Source of the DNA: Methylobacterium crusticola
GTDB taxonomy: Bacteria; Pseudomonadota; Alphaproteobacteria; Rhizobiales; Beijerinckiaceae
Assembly: GCF_003574465.1 (NCBI RefSeq)
Contig: NZ_KZ984611.1
Coordinates: 1,832 to 47,960 of the forward strand
DNA: 46,129 nucleotides
Direction: 5' to 3'
Positions within the stretch are counted from its first letter, which is position 1, and every line of letters starts with the position of its first letter. The translations under genes and the position numbers were made by a program. Below are positions 17,563 to 24,803 of this stretch, piece after piece. A model generated the notes under the pieces. That model did no database searches and had not been told where the DNA came from. It saw only the letters and a program-made list of their open reading frames with translations.

Positions 17563-17826
17563 TCAGAGCCCCTCGGCCGCGCACGCCGCCGGCGCGGCGC
17601 AGCCCGGCGCGGCCGGGTCGGTCCGGGTCCAGGCGAGCAGGCCGGTCCAGCCCGCGAGAGCGAGCAGCAGCAGGGCGACCGTGCCGGGCGAGAAGAAGCG
17701 CCGGGGCAGGAGCCGCTGTCCCGCCGCGACGGGCGGCGCGTGCAGGTCGAGGCCGTTCGGCAGGCGCGTGATCCCGGCGCCGCGGGATGCGTTGTCGTGG
17801 AGGGCGCCGGCCAGCGAACGGGTCAT
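17563..17826 (-). CDS. Small single-TM protein next to TetR regulator
   Basis: The 87-residue product has an excellent ribosome site (AAGGAG, 8 bases before ATG 17826). The first 48 residues are probably cytoplasmic. One membrane helix, TVALLLLALAGWTGLLAW (about 49-66), follows, then a short tail with two cysteines (CAAPAACA). It lies between the TetR regulator and the efflux operon on the efflux strand, so it is probably the first gene under TetR control. It may be an accessory subunit of the pump, but no family is recognised. The next gene starts 192 bases downstream. Confidence 0.65.
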   Translation of the reverse strand: MTRSLAGALHDNASRGAGITRLPNGLDLHAPPVAAGQRLLPRRFFSPGTVALLLLALAGWTGLLAWTRTDPAAPGCAAPAACAAEGL

Positions 17827-17869
17827 CGCACGAACTCCTTGAGGGCGATGGCGATGATGTACTAATAAC

Positions 17870-17884
17870 TGACTGGTTGGTCAA
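17870..17884. promoter_or_regulatory. Probable TetR operator over a -35 box
   Basis: Between the TetR gene and the efflux-side gene lies TGACTGGTTGGTCA (17870-17883), an imperfect palindrome with TGAC/GTCA arms. The minus-strand TTGACC at 17884-17879 can be the -35 box of the efflux-side promoter, with TACATC as a weak -10 17 bases on. A repressor bound here would block the pump genes and possibly its own gene. The surrounding stretch 17855-17890 is unusually AT-rich for the window. Confidence 0.5.
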
Positions 17885-17896
17885 TAAGGGATCGCG

Positions 17897-18547
17897 ATGA
17901 CATCCGCGCGAGTGAGCCCGCGGCAGCGGCGCAAGGAGGAGCGGCCCGGGGAGATCCTCGAGGCCGCGTTCGAGGAATTCGCCCGCTCGGGCTTCGCCGG
18001 CACCAAGCTCGACGACGTGGCGGCCCGGGCCGGGATCACCAAGGGGACGATCTACCTCTACTTCGCGAGCAAGGAGGAGCTGTTCATCGCCACCGTGAAG
18101 GAGCTGAACCGCCCGATCCGGGAGAACCTCGCGGCGCTGACGGCCGCCGCGCAGGGGCCCGCGATGACGATCCTGCGCCGCCACTTCGCCTTCGTGTACG
18201 ACCACATGGTGGAGGACCGCCGCGCCCGCGAGGTGATGCGGATGCTGCTCGCCGAGGTCAGCCGCTTCCCCGACCTCGCGGCGCGCTGGCACGCGGAGGT
18301 GATCGGGCCGGCGGTCGAGACCCTGCGGGGCGTGGTGCGCTACGGCATCGCCCGGGGCGAGTTCCGCCCCTCGGCCGCCGAGGAGTTCCCCCACCTGCTG
18401 TTCGCCCCGGTGATGATGGCCTGCACCTGGCGCCTGATGTTCGGCGACGCCCACGCCCTCGACGGCGCGGAGTACCGGGAGGCCCATCTCGACCTCATGG
18501 AGAAGAGCCTCCTGCGGACCCCCGACCGGGGGGCGGCCGCGGTCTGA
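17897..18547 (+). CDS. TetR/AcrR-family repressor
   Basis: The 216-residue product begins after AAGGGA with 5-base spacing. The N-terminal helix-turn-helix is canonical: RPGEILEAAFEEFARSGFAG, then TKLDDVAARAGITKGTIYLYF with SKEELF. The C-terminal ligand domain (about residues 85-210) includes VRYGIARGEFRPSAAEE and is typical of AcrR-type regulators of this class. It is divergent from the efflux genes with a 70-base shared promoter region, so it most probably represses them and is released by a pump substrate. Confidence 0.93.
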   Translation: MTSARVSPRQRRKEERPGEILEAAFEEFARSGFAGTKLDDVAARAGITKGTIYLYFASKEELFIATVKELNRPIRENLAALTAAAQGPAMTILRRHFAFVYDHMVEDRRAREVMRMLLAEVSRFPDLAARWHAEVIGPAVETLRGVVRYGIARGEFRPSAAEEFPHLLFAPVMMACTWRLMFGDAHALDGAEYREAHLDLMEKSLLRTPDRGAAAV

Positions 18548-18583
18548 GGGCGCTCCCCGCGCCGCGCGCGCCGCCGGCGCCGC

Positions 18584-19810
18584 TCAGGCGGGCCCGGCCT
18601 TCTCCCCCAGCGTGTCCTCGATGTAGAGCCGGTCGAGCAGCACCTTCCCGACCGCCATCAGGGGCAGGGCCAGGGCGATGCCCCAGATGCCGAACAGCAC
18701 GCCGAGCAGGATCTGGCCGGCGAACAGGGTGGCGGGCGGGATGTCCAGGGCCTTCTTCTGGATGAAGGGCGTGAGCACGTAGCTCTCCAGCGTCTGCACC
18801 AGGAGGTAGACCGCGAGCCCGCCGAGGGCGCCCTTCATGCCCGAGGCGAGGCCGGCCAGCACGATCACGATGCCGGCGACGAGCGCCCCGATGGTCGGGA
18901 TGAAGCAGAGGAGGCCGGCCTGGAGGCCGAGGATCAGGGCCCCGTCGAGGCCGAGCAGGGTCAGGCCGAGCCAGACGCAGACGAAGACCGCCGCCATGAT
19001 GACGAGCTGGCCGAACAGCCAGTGGCGCAGGGTCGCGGCGATGTCGTCGGCCACCGAGGCCGCGTGGGCCCGGTGGCGCCCCGGCACGAACCGCAGCAGG
19101 CCGTCGCGGTAGAGCCGGGGCTGGGCCGCCACGAACAGGCCGAGCACCACCACCACGAACACGTTGCCGATGGCGCCGAACACCGCCAGCACGATGGTCG
19201 AGGCCTGCCCGAGCACGCTGCCGGCATCCGACAGGAGCGTGCCCGGGCTCGGCAGGCCGCCCGCGCCCGGGGAAGCGGCCTCGCCCCGCGGGGGGGCCTT
19301 CTCCTGCGACGGGGCCTGGCCCGGGGAGGGGGGCTGGTCCTGGGAGGGAGCTTGGCCCTGGGAGGGGGCCTGGCCCTGCGGCGGGGAGCCCCGCTCGCCG
19401 GCCTGCGGGCCGGGCAGCGGGAGCTTGCCGGTGTCGAGGAACCGGGTGTCGACGCCGTGCGCCTCGAGCCAGGACCGCACCGTGCCGGTCTGCTGCTTCA
19501 GGGTCTGGCCGAGGCGCTCGGCCTGGCCCGCCAGCGTGGCGCCGCCGAGGCCCACCATCCCGAGCACGAGCGCCGTCAGCAGCACGCTGACGCATGCGAG
19601 CCGCAGGCCGTGGCCGAGGGGCAGCACGCGGCCGAGGTAGTGCGTCAGGCCGTCGAGGAAGACCGCGCACAGGATGCCGGCGAAGATCAGCAGCAGCGTG
19701 TCGACCGCCCGCCAGGCCAGCATCAGGAGCGCCGTGAACAGCACCACCCCGATCCCGGCGAGGAAGAGCGACCGGGCGCCGGCCCGTGGTGCGTGCGTGG
19801 TGTCCTGCAT
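18584..19810 (-). CDS. AI-2E/PerM-family permease with Gln/Pro repeat insert
   Basis: ATG 19810 is chosen for its upstream GGAGG; the product is 408 residues. Membrane helices pair near residues 16-52 and 66-95, then resume at about 180-205 and 250-370 in the usual AI-2E pattern, with FIPTIGALVAGIV, VQTLESYVLTPFIQKKAL and the final pair ending in LPLMAVGKVLLDRL. Between residues about 125 and 172 there is an insert of GQAPSQ-like repeats, encoded by a degenerate 18-base DNA repeat. Family members export or facilitate small molecules; AI-2 is only one suggested substrate. The gene converges on the TetR gene. Confidence 0.9.
   Translation of the reverse strand: MQDTTHAPRAGARSLFLAGIGVVLFTALLMLAWRAVDTLLLIFAGILCAVFLDGLTHYLGRVLPLGHGLRLACVSVLLTALVLGMVGLGGATLAGQAERLGQTLKQQTGTVRSWLEAHGVDTRFLDTGKLPLPGPQAGERGSPPQGQAPSQGQAPSQDQPPSPGQAPSQEKAPPRGEAASPGAGGLPSPGTLLSDAGSVLGQASTIVLAVFGAIGNVFVVVVLGLFVAAQPRLYRDGLLRFVPGRHRAHAASVADDIAATLRHWLFGQLVIMAAVFVCVWLGLTLLGLDGALILGLQAGLLCFIPTIGALVAGIVIVLAGLASGMKGALGGLAVYLLVQTLESYVLTPFIQKKALDIPPATLFAGQILLGVLFGIWGIALALPLMAVGKVLLDRLYIEDTLGEKAGPA
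19300..19390. repeat. Coding tandem repeat, about 18 bases per unit
   Basis: Within the AI-2E permease gene the plus strand shows repeated GGGAGGGGGCCTGGCCCTG-like units that encode Gly-Gln-Ala-Pro-Ser-Gln and variants. The units keep the reading frame. Copy number could vary between strains by slippage. Confidence 0.6.
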
Positions 19811-19939
19811 GGGCCTGGTGCCTCCGCCGCGCGAGCGCGCGTCCCGGCCAGGGCAGATAGCCGGATTCGCGCCCCGGGGCGATGGCTGCGCCGCGCGCAA
19901 CGCCCGAAATCCCGGGCCCGGGCGCCGGCGCCCGCCCTC

Positions 19940-20395
19940 TCACCAGCGCGCCGCGGCGGCCGCGTCGTGCTCCATCGCCTCGACCCAGCCGCCCACCGTG
20001 CCGTCCGCCCGGTGCTCGCGCTTCCAGAACGGGGCGCGGGTCTTGAGGTAGTCCATCAGGAAGCTCGCGGCCTCGAAGGCGGCGACGCGGTGGGACGAGG
20101 CGGTGAGCACCAGGACGATGCCCTCCCCGGGACGGATCAGGCCGTGGCGGTGGATCGCCACCGCGGCCTGGAGCGGCCAGCGCGCGGCCGCCTCGGCCAG
20201 CACCCGCCCGACCTCGGCCTCGGCCATGCCGGGGTAGTGCTCCAGCTCGAGGGCGGCGAGCCGGCCGTCCTCGTCGCGGCAGAGGCCCGTGAAGCTCACC
20301 ACGGCGCCGGCCCGCCCGCCGAGATCCGCCGTCAGGGCGGCGATCTCGGCCGCGACGTCGAAGGGCTCGGGCTGGATCGAGAGGCGCGGGGTCAT
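19940..20395 (-). CDS. moaE: Molybdopterin synthase catalytic subunit MoaE
   Basis: The 151-residue product starts at ATG 20395 (MTPRLSIQPEPF). MoaE signatures are present: VVSFTGLCRD, IHRHGLIRPGE, and LKTRAPFWKRE, with Lys118 and Lys125 at the positions of the catalytic lysines. It converts precursor Z (cPMP) to molybdopterin using thiocarboxylated MoaD. MoaD is not adjacent, so it must be elsewhere. It reads away from the gamma-CA-like gene with a shared 164-base promoter region. Confidence 0.95.
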   Translation of the reverse strand: MTPRLSIQPEPFDVAAEIAALTADLGGRAGAVVSFTGLCRDEDGRLAALELEHYPGMAEAEVGRVLAEAAARWPLQAAVAIHRHGLIRPGEGIVLVLTASSHRVAAFEAASFLMDYLKTRAPFWKREHRADGTVGGWVEAMEHDAAAAARW

Positions 20396-20559
20396 GGCGG
20401 GTCCGGGGCGGGTCCGTGGCGGGGCGGGTCCCGCCTCCCTACCACGACGGCGGGCCGCGCGCCGATTCGGCGGCGGGGCTGGCGGATGACCGGCCAACCG
20501 GTGCATGAACGAACGGAGCGACCGGGCGCCCCGCGGCCGGCCAGCCGGAGGGCCGACCC

Positions 20560-21570
20560 GTGACGCCAGACCTGCTCCTCCCCTTCGCCGAGACCGAGCC
20601 GGCCTTCGCGGCCCGGCCGGTCTGGTGCGGGCGCGGCAGCGCCGTGATCGGGCGCGCCAGCCTCGGCGCGCAGGCCTGGCTCGGCGACGACAGCGTGATC
20701 CGCGCCGACGGGCACGACGTCGTGGTGGGCGACCGGTTCTGGCTCGGCGCCCGCTCGACCCTGCACATCGCGGCGGACGTCTATCCCTGCATCGTCGGCG
20801 ACCGGGTCACGGTCGGGCGCAACGCCGTGGTGCACGCCTGCACGGTCGGGGACGACGGCGTGATCGAGGACGAGTGCGTGGTGCTCGACGGCTCGGTGAT
20901 CGAGGACGGGGTGCTGCTCGAGGCCGGCAGCACGGTGTTCCCGCGCTCGACCCTGCCGTCGGGCTTCGCCTACGCGGGCAGCCCCGCCCGGCCCCTGCGC
21001 CGGCTGGCGCCCGGCGAGCTCGCCGAGCGGGCCGAGCGCCTGCGCGAGGCCGCCGCCGAGGACGCTGCCACGCCCCCCGGCGACGCCCTCGCCCTCGACC
21101 CCACGGTGTTCGTGGCCCGTACCGCGCGCCTGCGCGGCCGGGTCGGGCTCGCGCCGGGGGCGAGCGTGTTCTTCTCCAGCACCCTCGAGGCGGAGGTCGG
21201 CCCCATCGTGATCGGGCCGAACGTGAACGTGCAGGACAATTGCGTGCTCCACACCCGGGCCGAGGGCCTCGTGATCGAGCGCGACACGACGCTCGGCCAC
21301 AACGTGCGCGCCTCGGACGGGCGCATCGGCCCGCGCTGCCTGATCGGCATGGGCGCCACCCTCAGCCCCGGCACGATCGTGGCCGAGGACGTGCTGCTGG
21401 CGGCCGGCGCCGCCACCGATCCGGGGCAGGTGCTGGACGCGGGCTGGCTCTGGGGCGGCCGCCCGGCCCGGGCGATCGCCCGGCTCGACGAGGACAAGCG
21501 CGCGATGATGCGCCGCACGGTGGCGAGCTACGGCGCCTACGCCCGCGCCTACCGCAGGCTCCAGCCCTGA
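20560..21570 (+). CDS. Tandem two-domain gamma-carbonic-anhydrase-like beta-helix protein
   Basis: The 336-residue product is two left-handed beta-helix domains (about 20-145 and 178-305) joined by a Glu/Ala helix, where the usual gamma-class protein has one domain of about 175 residues. Gamma-CA motifs recur in both: D1 has STLH, GDRVTVGRNAVVHACTVG; D2 has NVQDNCVLH, TLGHNVRASDGRIG. In single-domain enzymes three His bind zinc across two subunits. D1 keeps His69 and His92 but has Arg87 for the middle His. D2 keeps His231 and His247 but has Ser252 for the last. One composite site at the domain interface could therefore still be complete. It may be a carbonic anhydrase, or a hexapeptide acyltransferase-like or assembly protein. 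Confidence 0.85.
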   Translation: MTPDLLLPFAETEPAFAARPVWCGRGSAVIGRASLGAQAWLGDDSVIRADGHDVVVGDRFWLGARSTLHIAADVYPCIVGDRVTVGRNAVVHACTVGDDGVIEDECVVLDGSVIEDGVLLEAGSTVFPRSTLPSGFAYAGSPARPLRRLAPGELAERAERLREAAAEDAATPPGDALALDPTVFVARTARLRGRVGLAPGASVFFSSTLEAEVGPIVIGPNVNVQDNCVLHTRAEGLVIERDTTLGHNVRASDGRIGPRCLIGMGATLSPGTIVAEDVLLAAGAATDPGQVLDAGWLWGGRPARAIARLDEDKRAMMRRTVASYGAYARAYRRLQP

Positions 21571-21631
21571 GGCGCGGGACGGCCGCCGCCGGCGGGGCCG
21601 GGGATCGTTCCCGCTCCGGCCCGGGCTCCGC

Positions 21632-22213
21632 TCAGAGCGCGGCGGCGGCCGGCGGGGCCGCCCGGGCCAGGCGGGCGGCCTCGGCGACGTCGATGAGGTG
21701 GGCCAGCTCGCCCGCGGCGGCCGCGACCCGGGCGGCGACGCCCGCGTCGATCACCACGCCGTCCCGGATCTCGGATTCCCCGGCGTAGATCGCCGTCGGA
21801 GCGATGTGGGCGGTGAAGAAGCCGAACAGGGGCCGCATCTGGTGCTCGACCATCAGGGCGTGGCGGGGCCCGCCGCCCGTGGCCGTGATCGCCACCGGCT
21901 TGCCGGCGAGCGCCGCGGGCGCCAGGAAGTCGATGACGTGCTTGAACAGGCCCGAGTAGGAGCCGTTGTGCACCGGCGAGCCGACGATGAGCGCGTCGGC
22001 CCCCTCCATCGCCTCGATCAGGTGGGCGACCGGCAGCGGCAGGGCGTCGCGGGTGGTGACGCCGAGGCCCGCCCCCGCCTCGGCGAGGTCGTGGACCCTG
22101 AGGTCGATCCGGCGCTGGCGGGCGAGCTCAGCCCCGACGGCCTCCACCAGGGCGCGGGTGCGCGAGGGGCGGCTCGTGTTGCCGGAGAAGGCGACGATGC
22201 GGGCAGGTCTCAC
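21632..22213 (-). CDS. NAD(P)H-dependent FMN reductase (MsuE/SsuE-like)
   Basis: GTG 22213 is chosen because CGGAG lies 7 bases upstream; a longer GTG start at 22249 lacks one. The 193-residue flavodoxin-fold protein shows the FMN phosphate loop GNTSRPSRTRALV, the flavin loop GSPVHNGSYSGLFKHVIDFL, and TGGGPRHALMVEHQMRPLFGFF. Relatives supply reduced FMN to two-component monooxygenases for sulfonate use. No monooxygenase or sulfonate transporter is adjacent, so the partner is unknown. A nested stem-loop lies about 85-135 bases upstream of the start. Confidence 0.88.
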   Translation of the reverse strand: MRPARIVAFSGNTSRPSRTRALVEAVGAELARQRRIDLRVHDLAEAGAGLGVTTRDALPLPVAHLIEAMEGADALIVGSPVHNGSYSGLFKHVIDFLAPAALAGKPVAITATGGGPRHALMVEHQMRPLFGFFTAHIAPTAIYAGESEIRDGVVIDAGVAARVAAAAGELAHLIDVAEAARLARAAPPAAAAL

Positions 22214-22296
22214 GGCAGGCTCCGGTGAGCGGAGGAGGGACGCAGGCACGCGGCGAAGCCCGGTCGCCGGCTGAACCGGCGCCGCCGCGGAGGAGT

Positions 22297-22346
22297 CCCG
22301 GGTCCGACGGCGACGGGTCTCGATGCGAGATGTTGTCCGACCCGGG
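22297..22346. other. Nested stem-loop upstream of the FMN reductase gene
   Basis: CCCGGGTCCGAC (22297-22308) pairs with GTCCGACCCGGG (22335-22346) in 11 of 12 positions. Inside, TCTCG-ATG-CGAGA (22318-22330) is a perfect 5-bp hairpin. The result is a long stem with an inner stem, in the gap between divergent-sense surroundings: the FMN reductase reads away on the minus strand and the HAD gene ends at 22404. It could be a terminator of the HAD gene (also minus strand, ends at 22404), a leader structure of the reductase, or both. No known riboswitch consensus was recognised. Confidence 0.55.
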
Positions 22347-22403
22347 CTAAGTCAATCCGACGGGGGGCCGGGGATGTTCCGCGCGCCCCGGGGTCGGGCG
22401 GCC

Positions 22404-23090
22404 TCACGCGCCGAGGAGGTGCGGCAGGCGGTGGAAATCGTCGAAGACCAGGGCGGCGCCGGCGGCCAGGAGGGCGGCCGCGGCCCGGTCGTGCCCCCAG
22501 TGGCCGCCGCCGGAGAAGCCCAGGACCGGGATGCCGGCCGACCGCGCCGCCGTCACGCCCGGCACGCTGTCCTCGATGACGACGCAGCGCTCGGGCGCCG
22601 CGCCCATCCGCTCGGCGGCGTACAGGAAGAGGTCCGGGAACGGCTTGCCCCGCGCCACCATGGTGGCGCTGAAGACGTGGTCGCCGAACAGCCGCAGGAG
22701 GCCCGTCAGGGAGAGGGCGTGGCGCAGGCGCGCCGGATCGCTGCTCGATGCGACGCAGCGCCGCTGCGGCAGGCGCTCCAGCACCTCGGCGACGCCCGCG
22801 ACGGCCCGCAGCTCGGCGTCGAACGCCGCCAGGGTGTCGGCCCGGACCGCGTCGGTGAAGCCCGCGGGCTCGGCGATGCCGTAGTCGCGGGCGATGTGCC
22901 CCATGATCGACGCCATGCTGGTGCCGGTGAAGCGCTCCGCCACCGTGGCGAGGTCGATCGGCACGCCGATGCGGTTGAGGTTCCGCGTCAGGCGCGCGAG
23001 GCTGATCGGCTCGCTGTCGACCAGCACCCCGTCGCAGTCGAAGATCACCAGCTCCGGCCGCAAGCCGGTGCCCCCCGCAACCCCGTCCAT
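22404..23090 (-). CDS. HAD-family beta-phosphoglucomutase/phosphatase-like hydrolase
   Basis: ATG 23090 follows GAGGGAG with 5-base spacing; the product is 228 residues. HAD motifs are complete: I FDCDGVLVDSE with nucleophile and acid/base aspartates, II ASSSD, III Lys in RGKPFPDLF, IV VIEDSVPGV. The cap domain is the helical C1 type (LTRNLNRIGVPIDLATVAERF). Homologues act on sugar phosphates such as phosphoglycolate, 6-phosphogluconate or glucose-1-phosphate; the substrate cannot be fixed from sequence. A tandem repeat array lies directly upstream. Confidence 0.9.
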   Translation of the reverse strand: MDGVAGGTGLRPELVIFDCDGVLVDSEPISLARLTRNLNRIGVPIDLATVAERFTGTSMASIMGHIARDYGIAEPAGFTDAVRADTLAAFDAELRAVAGVAEVLERLPQRRCVASSSDPARLRHALSLTGLLRLFGDHVFSATMVARGKPFPDLFLYAAERMGAAPERCVVIEDSVPGVTAARSAGIPVLGFSGGGHWGHDRAAAALLAAGAALVFDDFHRLPHLLGA

Positions 23091-23110
23091 CCCGGCTCCC
23101 TCGTCGCCCC

Positions 23111-23182
23111 GAGGCCCTGGCACGCCCCGACGCCCTGGCACACCCCAAGGCCCTGACACACGCCAAGGCCCTGGCACGCCCC
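23111..23182. repeat. Four tandem 18-base units upstream of the HAD gene
   Basis: Units at 23111-23128, 23129-23146, 23147-23164 and 23165-23182 share the core GGCCCTGGCACRCCCC with one to three changes each. The array sits in the 188-base divergent promoter region between the HAD gene and the small membrane protein, 20 bases upstream of the HAD start. Any promoter must lie within or beyond it. Confidence 0.85.
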
Positions 23183-23278
23183 GGCGGCCCGGATCAACCG
23201 GGCACGAGGCCGCGCTTGCACCCCCCGGGCCGGCTCTCTACTCAGGGGCGTTCCGCCACGCGCGGTCCGGAGCCCTGG

Positions 23279-23599
23279 ATGATCCGCTTCCTGAGCCGCT
23301 TCGCCGGCCTCCTGCTGCTCGCCGCCGGCTTCGTCGGGGTCGTCTACGACGGCGCCCGCTCGATCGCGAACAACGCCGTTCTGGTCACCTCGGTCAGCGA
23401 CGTCGCGGTGGCGCTGCTGAAGGACCGCGCCGCGAGCCTCCAGGCCATGGCCGAGGGCGGCCAGCCGGTCCTGTGGAAGCTCCTCGGCCTGCCCTTCACG
23501 CTCTCGCCCGCCGCCCCGGTCGCCCTGGCGCTCGGCCTCGTCCTGCTCTGGCTCGGCCAGCCGCCCCGGGCGGGCATCGGGACGCTGGTGCGCCCCTGA
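23279..23599 (+). CDS. Small two-TM membrane protein
   Basis: The 106-residue product starts at ATG 23279 after CCGGAG. It has one N-terminal helix (LLLLAAGFVGVVYDG, about 11-25), a 50-residue periplasmic-type loop with SIANNAVLVTSVSDVAV and KDRAASLQAM, and a second helix (APVALALGLVLLWLG, about 80-94). The layout MIRF...RFxGLLLLA...DGxRSIA is widespread and conserved in Hyphomicrobiales, usually as uncharacterised small membrane proteins. No function is assigned. Confidence 0.75.
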   Translation: MIRFLSRFAGLLLLAAGFVGVVYDGARSIANNAVLVTSVSDVAVALLKDRAASLQAMAEGGQPVLWKLLGLPFTLSPAAPVALALGLVLLWLGQPPRAGIGTLVRP

Positions 23600-23647
23600 G
23601 CCGCAACGCCGGACCGGCGCCAGGCGGCCGTCCCTTCGGGGGCCGGC

Positions 23648-23685
23648 AGGCCCCCGCGGGCCGTAAAGGCCCCCGCGGGCGGAAC
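23648..23685. repeat. Two 19-base direct repeats, third degenerate copy
   Basis: AGGCCCCCGCGGGCCGTAA (23648-23666) is followed by a copy ending GGAAC (23667-23685), then a decayed copy starting GGCCCTCGCGG. Each has a GC-rich palindromic core (CCCGCGGG). The array lies between the converging genes that end at 23599 and 23721. Confidence 0.7.
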
Positions 23686-23720
23686 GGCCCTCGCGGAAGG
23701 CCCGCCGCCGGGGTGGGCGC

Positions 23721-24644
23721 TCAGCGCGCCTTGAGCACCGTGCGGCAGGCGTCCGGCAGCCCGGCCAGCGTCATCGGCGGGCGGGGCTTGCCGGGCGGGC
23801 GGGGCTTGGGGTTCAGGATCGCGTCCGAGAACCAGTGATCGAGCTCGGCGCCGCAGCCGTCGCCCCCGGGCGGCGGCTCCTGGTCCTTGCAGGCCTGGTC
23901 GCCGGCCGGGCAGTCGAGCCGGATGTGGAAGTGGTAGTTGTGGCCGTACATCGGCCGCACCTTGGTGAGCCAGCCCCGGTCGCCGCCGGCCTCGCGGCAG
24001 AGCGCCAGCTTGATCGCCGGGTTGACGAAGATCCGGGCGACGTCGGGCTCCTTGGCCACCATCCGGATCAGCCGCAGGTGCTCCGGCCGCCAGACCTGCG
24101 GGTCGATGTCGCGCCGGTCGGGCCGCACCACGTTGGTGGCCGACATCTCCTCGCGCTCCGCCCGGGTCAGGCGCCGGTCCGGCATCGGCGTCAGCCAGAC
24201 GTCGGCGTCGAGGCCGAGCTGGTGCGAGGCGTGGCCGGTGAGCATCGGCCCGCCCCGGGGCTGCGACATGTCGCCGACGAGGAGCCCGGGCCAGCCCGCC
24301 TTGCGGGGGGCCTCGCCGGCGACCTTCTCGAGGAAGTCCACGAGGCGCGGATGGCCCCAGTTCCGGTTGCGGGACAGGCGCATCACCTGCCAGGTGTCGC
24401 CGTCGATCGGCAGGGCCTTCGCGCCCGCGATGCAGCCGCGGGCGTAGAAGCCGATCGCCTGAGCGGGCAGCGCCGCCGCCGTTATGGCGCGCCCGAACAG
24501 CGCCTTGGCGGGCGTCGCGGGGTCGTCCGGGTTGGCGAGGGGCGGCAGGGGCTTCGGGTCGAGGGTGCCGCGGTCCTGAGCGGAGGCGGGGGCGGCCAGG
24601 GCGAGGAGGGCCGTCAGCGCGACGGCGGCGGTGCGAATCGGCAT
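23721..24644 (-). CDS. mepA: Penicillin-insensitive murein endopeptidase (M74)
   Basis: The 307-residue product starts at ATG 24644 with a signal peptide (about 1-22, cut at ASA), so it acts in the periplasm. MepA motifs are intact: SQPRGGPMLTGHASHQLGLDADVW gives the zinc ligands His141 and Asp148 by homology, and MYGHNYHFHIRLDC gives the His-x-His pair with His240 as third ligand. It would cut D-Ala-meso-DAP cross-links in peptidoglycan. Six cysteines (71, 216, 245, 252 and two nearer the end) are consistent with the disulfides of the family. No strong ribosome site is seen. Confidence 0.93.
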   Translation of the reverse strand: MPIRTAAVALTALLALAAPASAQDRGTLDPKPLPPLANPDDPATPAKALFGRAITAAALPAQAIGFYARGCIAGAKALPIDGDTWQVMRLSRNRNWGHPRLVDFLEKVAGEAPRKAGWPGLLVGDMSQPRGGPMLTGHASHQLGLDADVWLTPMPDRRLTRAEREEMSATNVVRPDRRDIDPQVWRPEHLRLIRMVAKEPDVARIFVNPAIKLALCREAGGDRGWLTKVRPMYGHNYHFHIRLDCPAGDQACKDQEPPPGGDGCGAELDHWFSDAILNPKPRPPGKPRPPMTLAGLPDACRTVLKAR

Positions 24645-24702
24645 GGGGGTGACGCTAGCCGCACCGGCGGCGGCGCGAAACCACTTTGCGCGCGCCCGCC
24701 CG

Positions 24703-24742
24703 GGGGCGCTCCGCCTGGACGCCCCGGGGCGCTCCGCCCGGA
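24703..24742. repeat. Two 17-base direct repeats in divergent promoter region
   Basis: GGGGCGCTCCGCCTGGA (24703-24719) recurs at 24726-24742 with one change, a period of 23 bases. The spacer between the mepA start and the PRC-barrel gene is 159 bases, so the repeats overlap likely promoter DNA. Confidence 0.6.
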
Positions 24743-24803
24743 ACAGGCTTCGCGGGAGCGGCGTTGCCCGGGCATAGCGCGTGTTCGTTCCTGGAGGAAT
24801 CTG

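Noticed and set aside
18584..19810. Quorum-sensing (AI-2) export system
   Set aside because: The AI-2E family name does not prove the substrate, and no luxS or related gene is present in the window.
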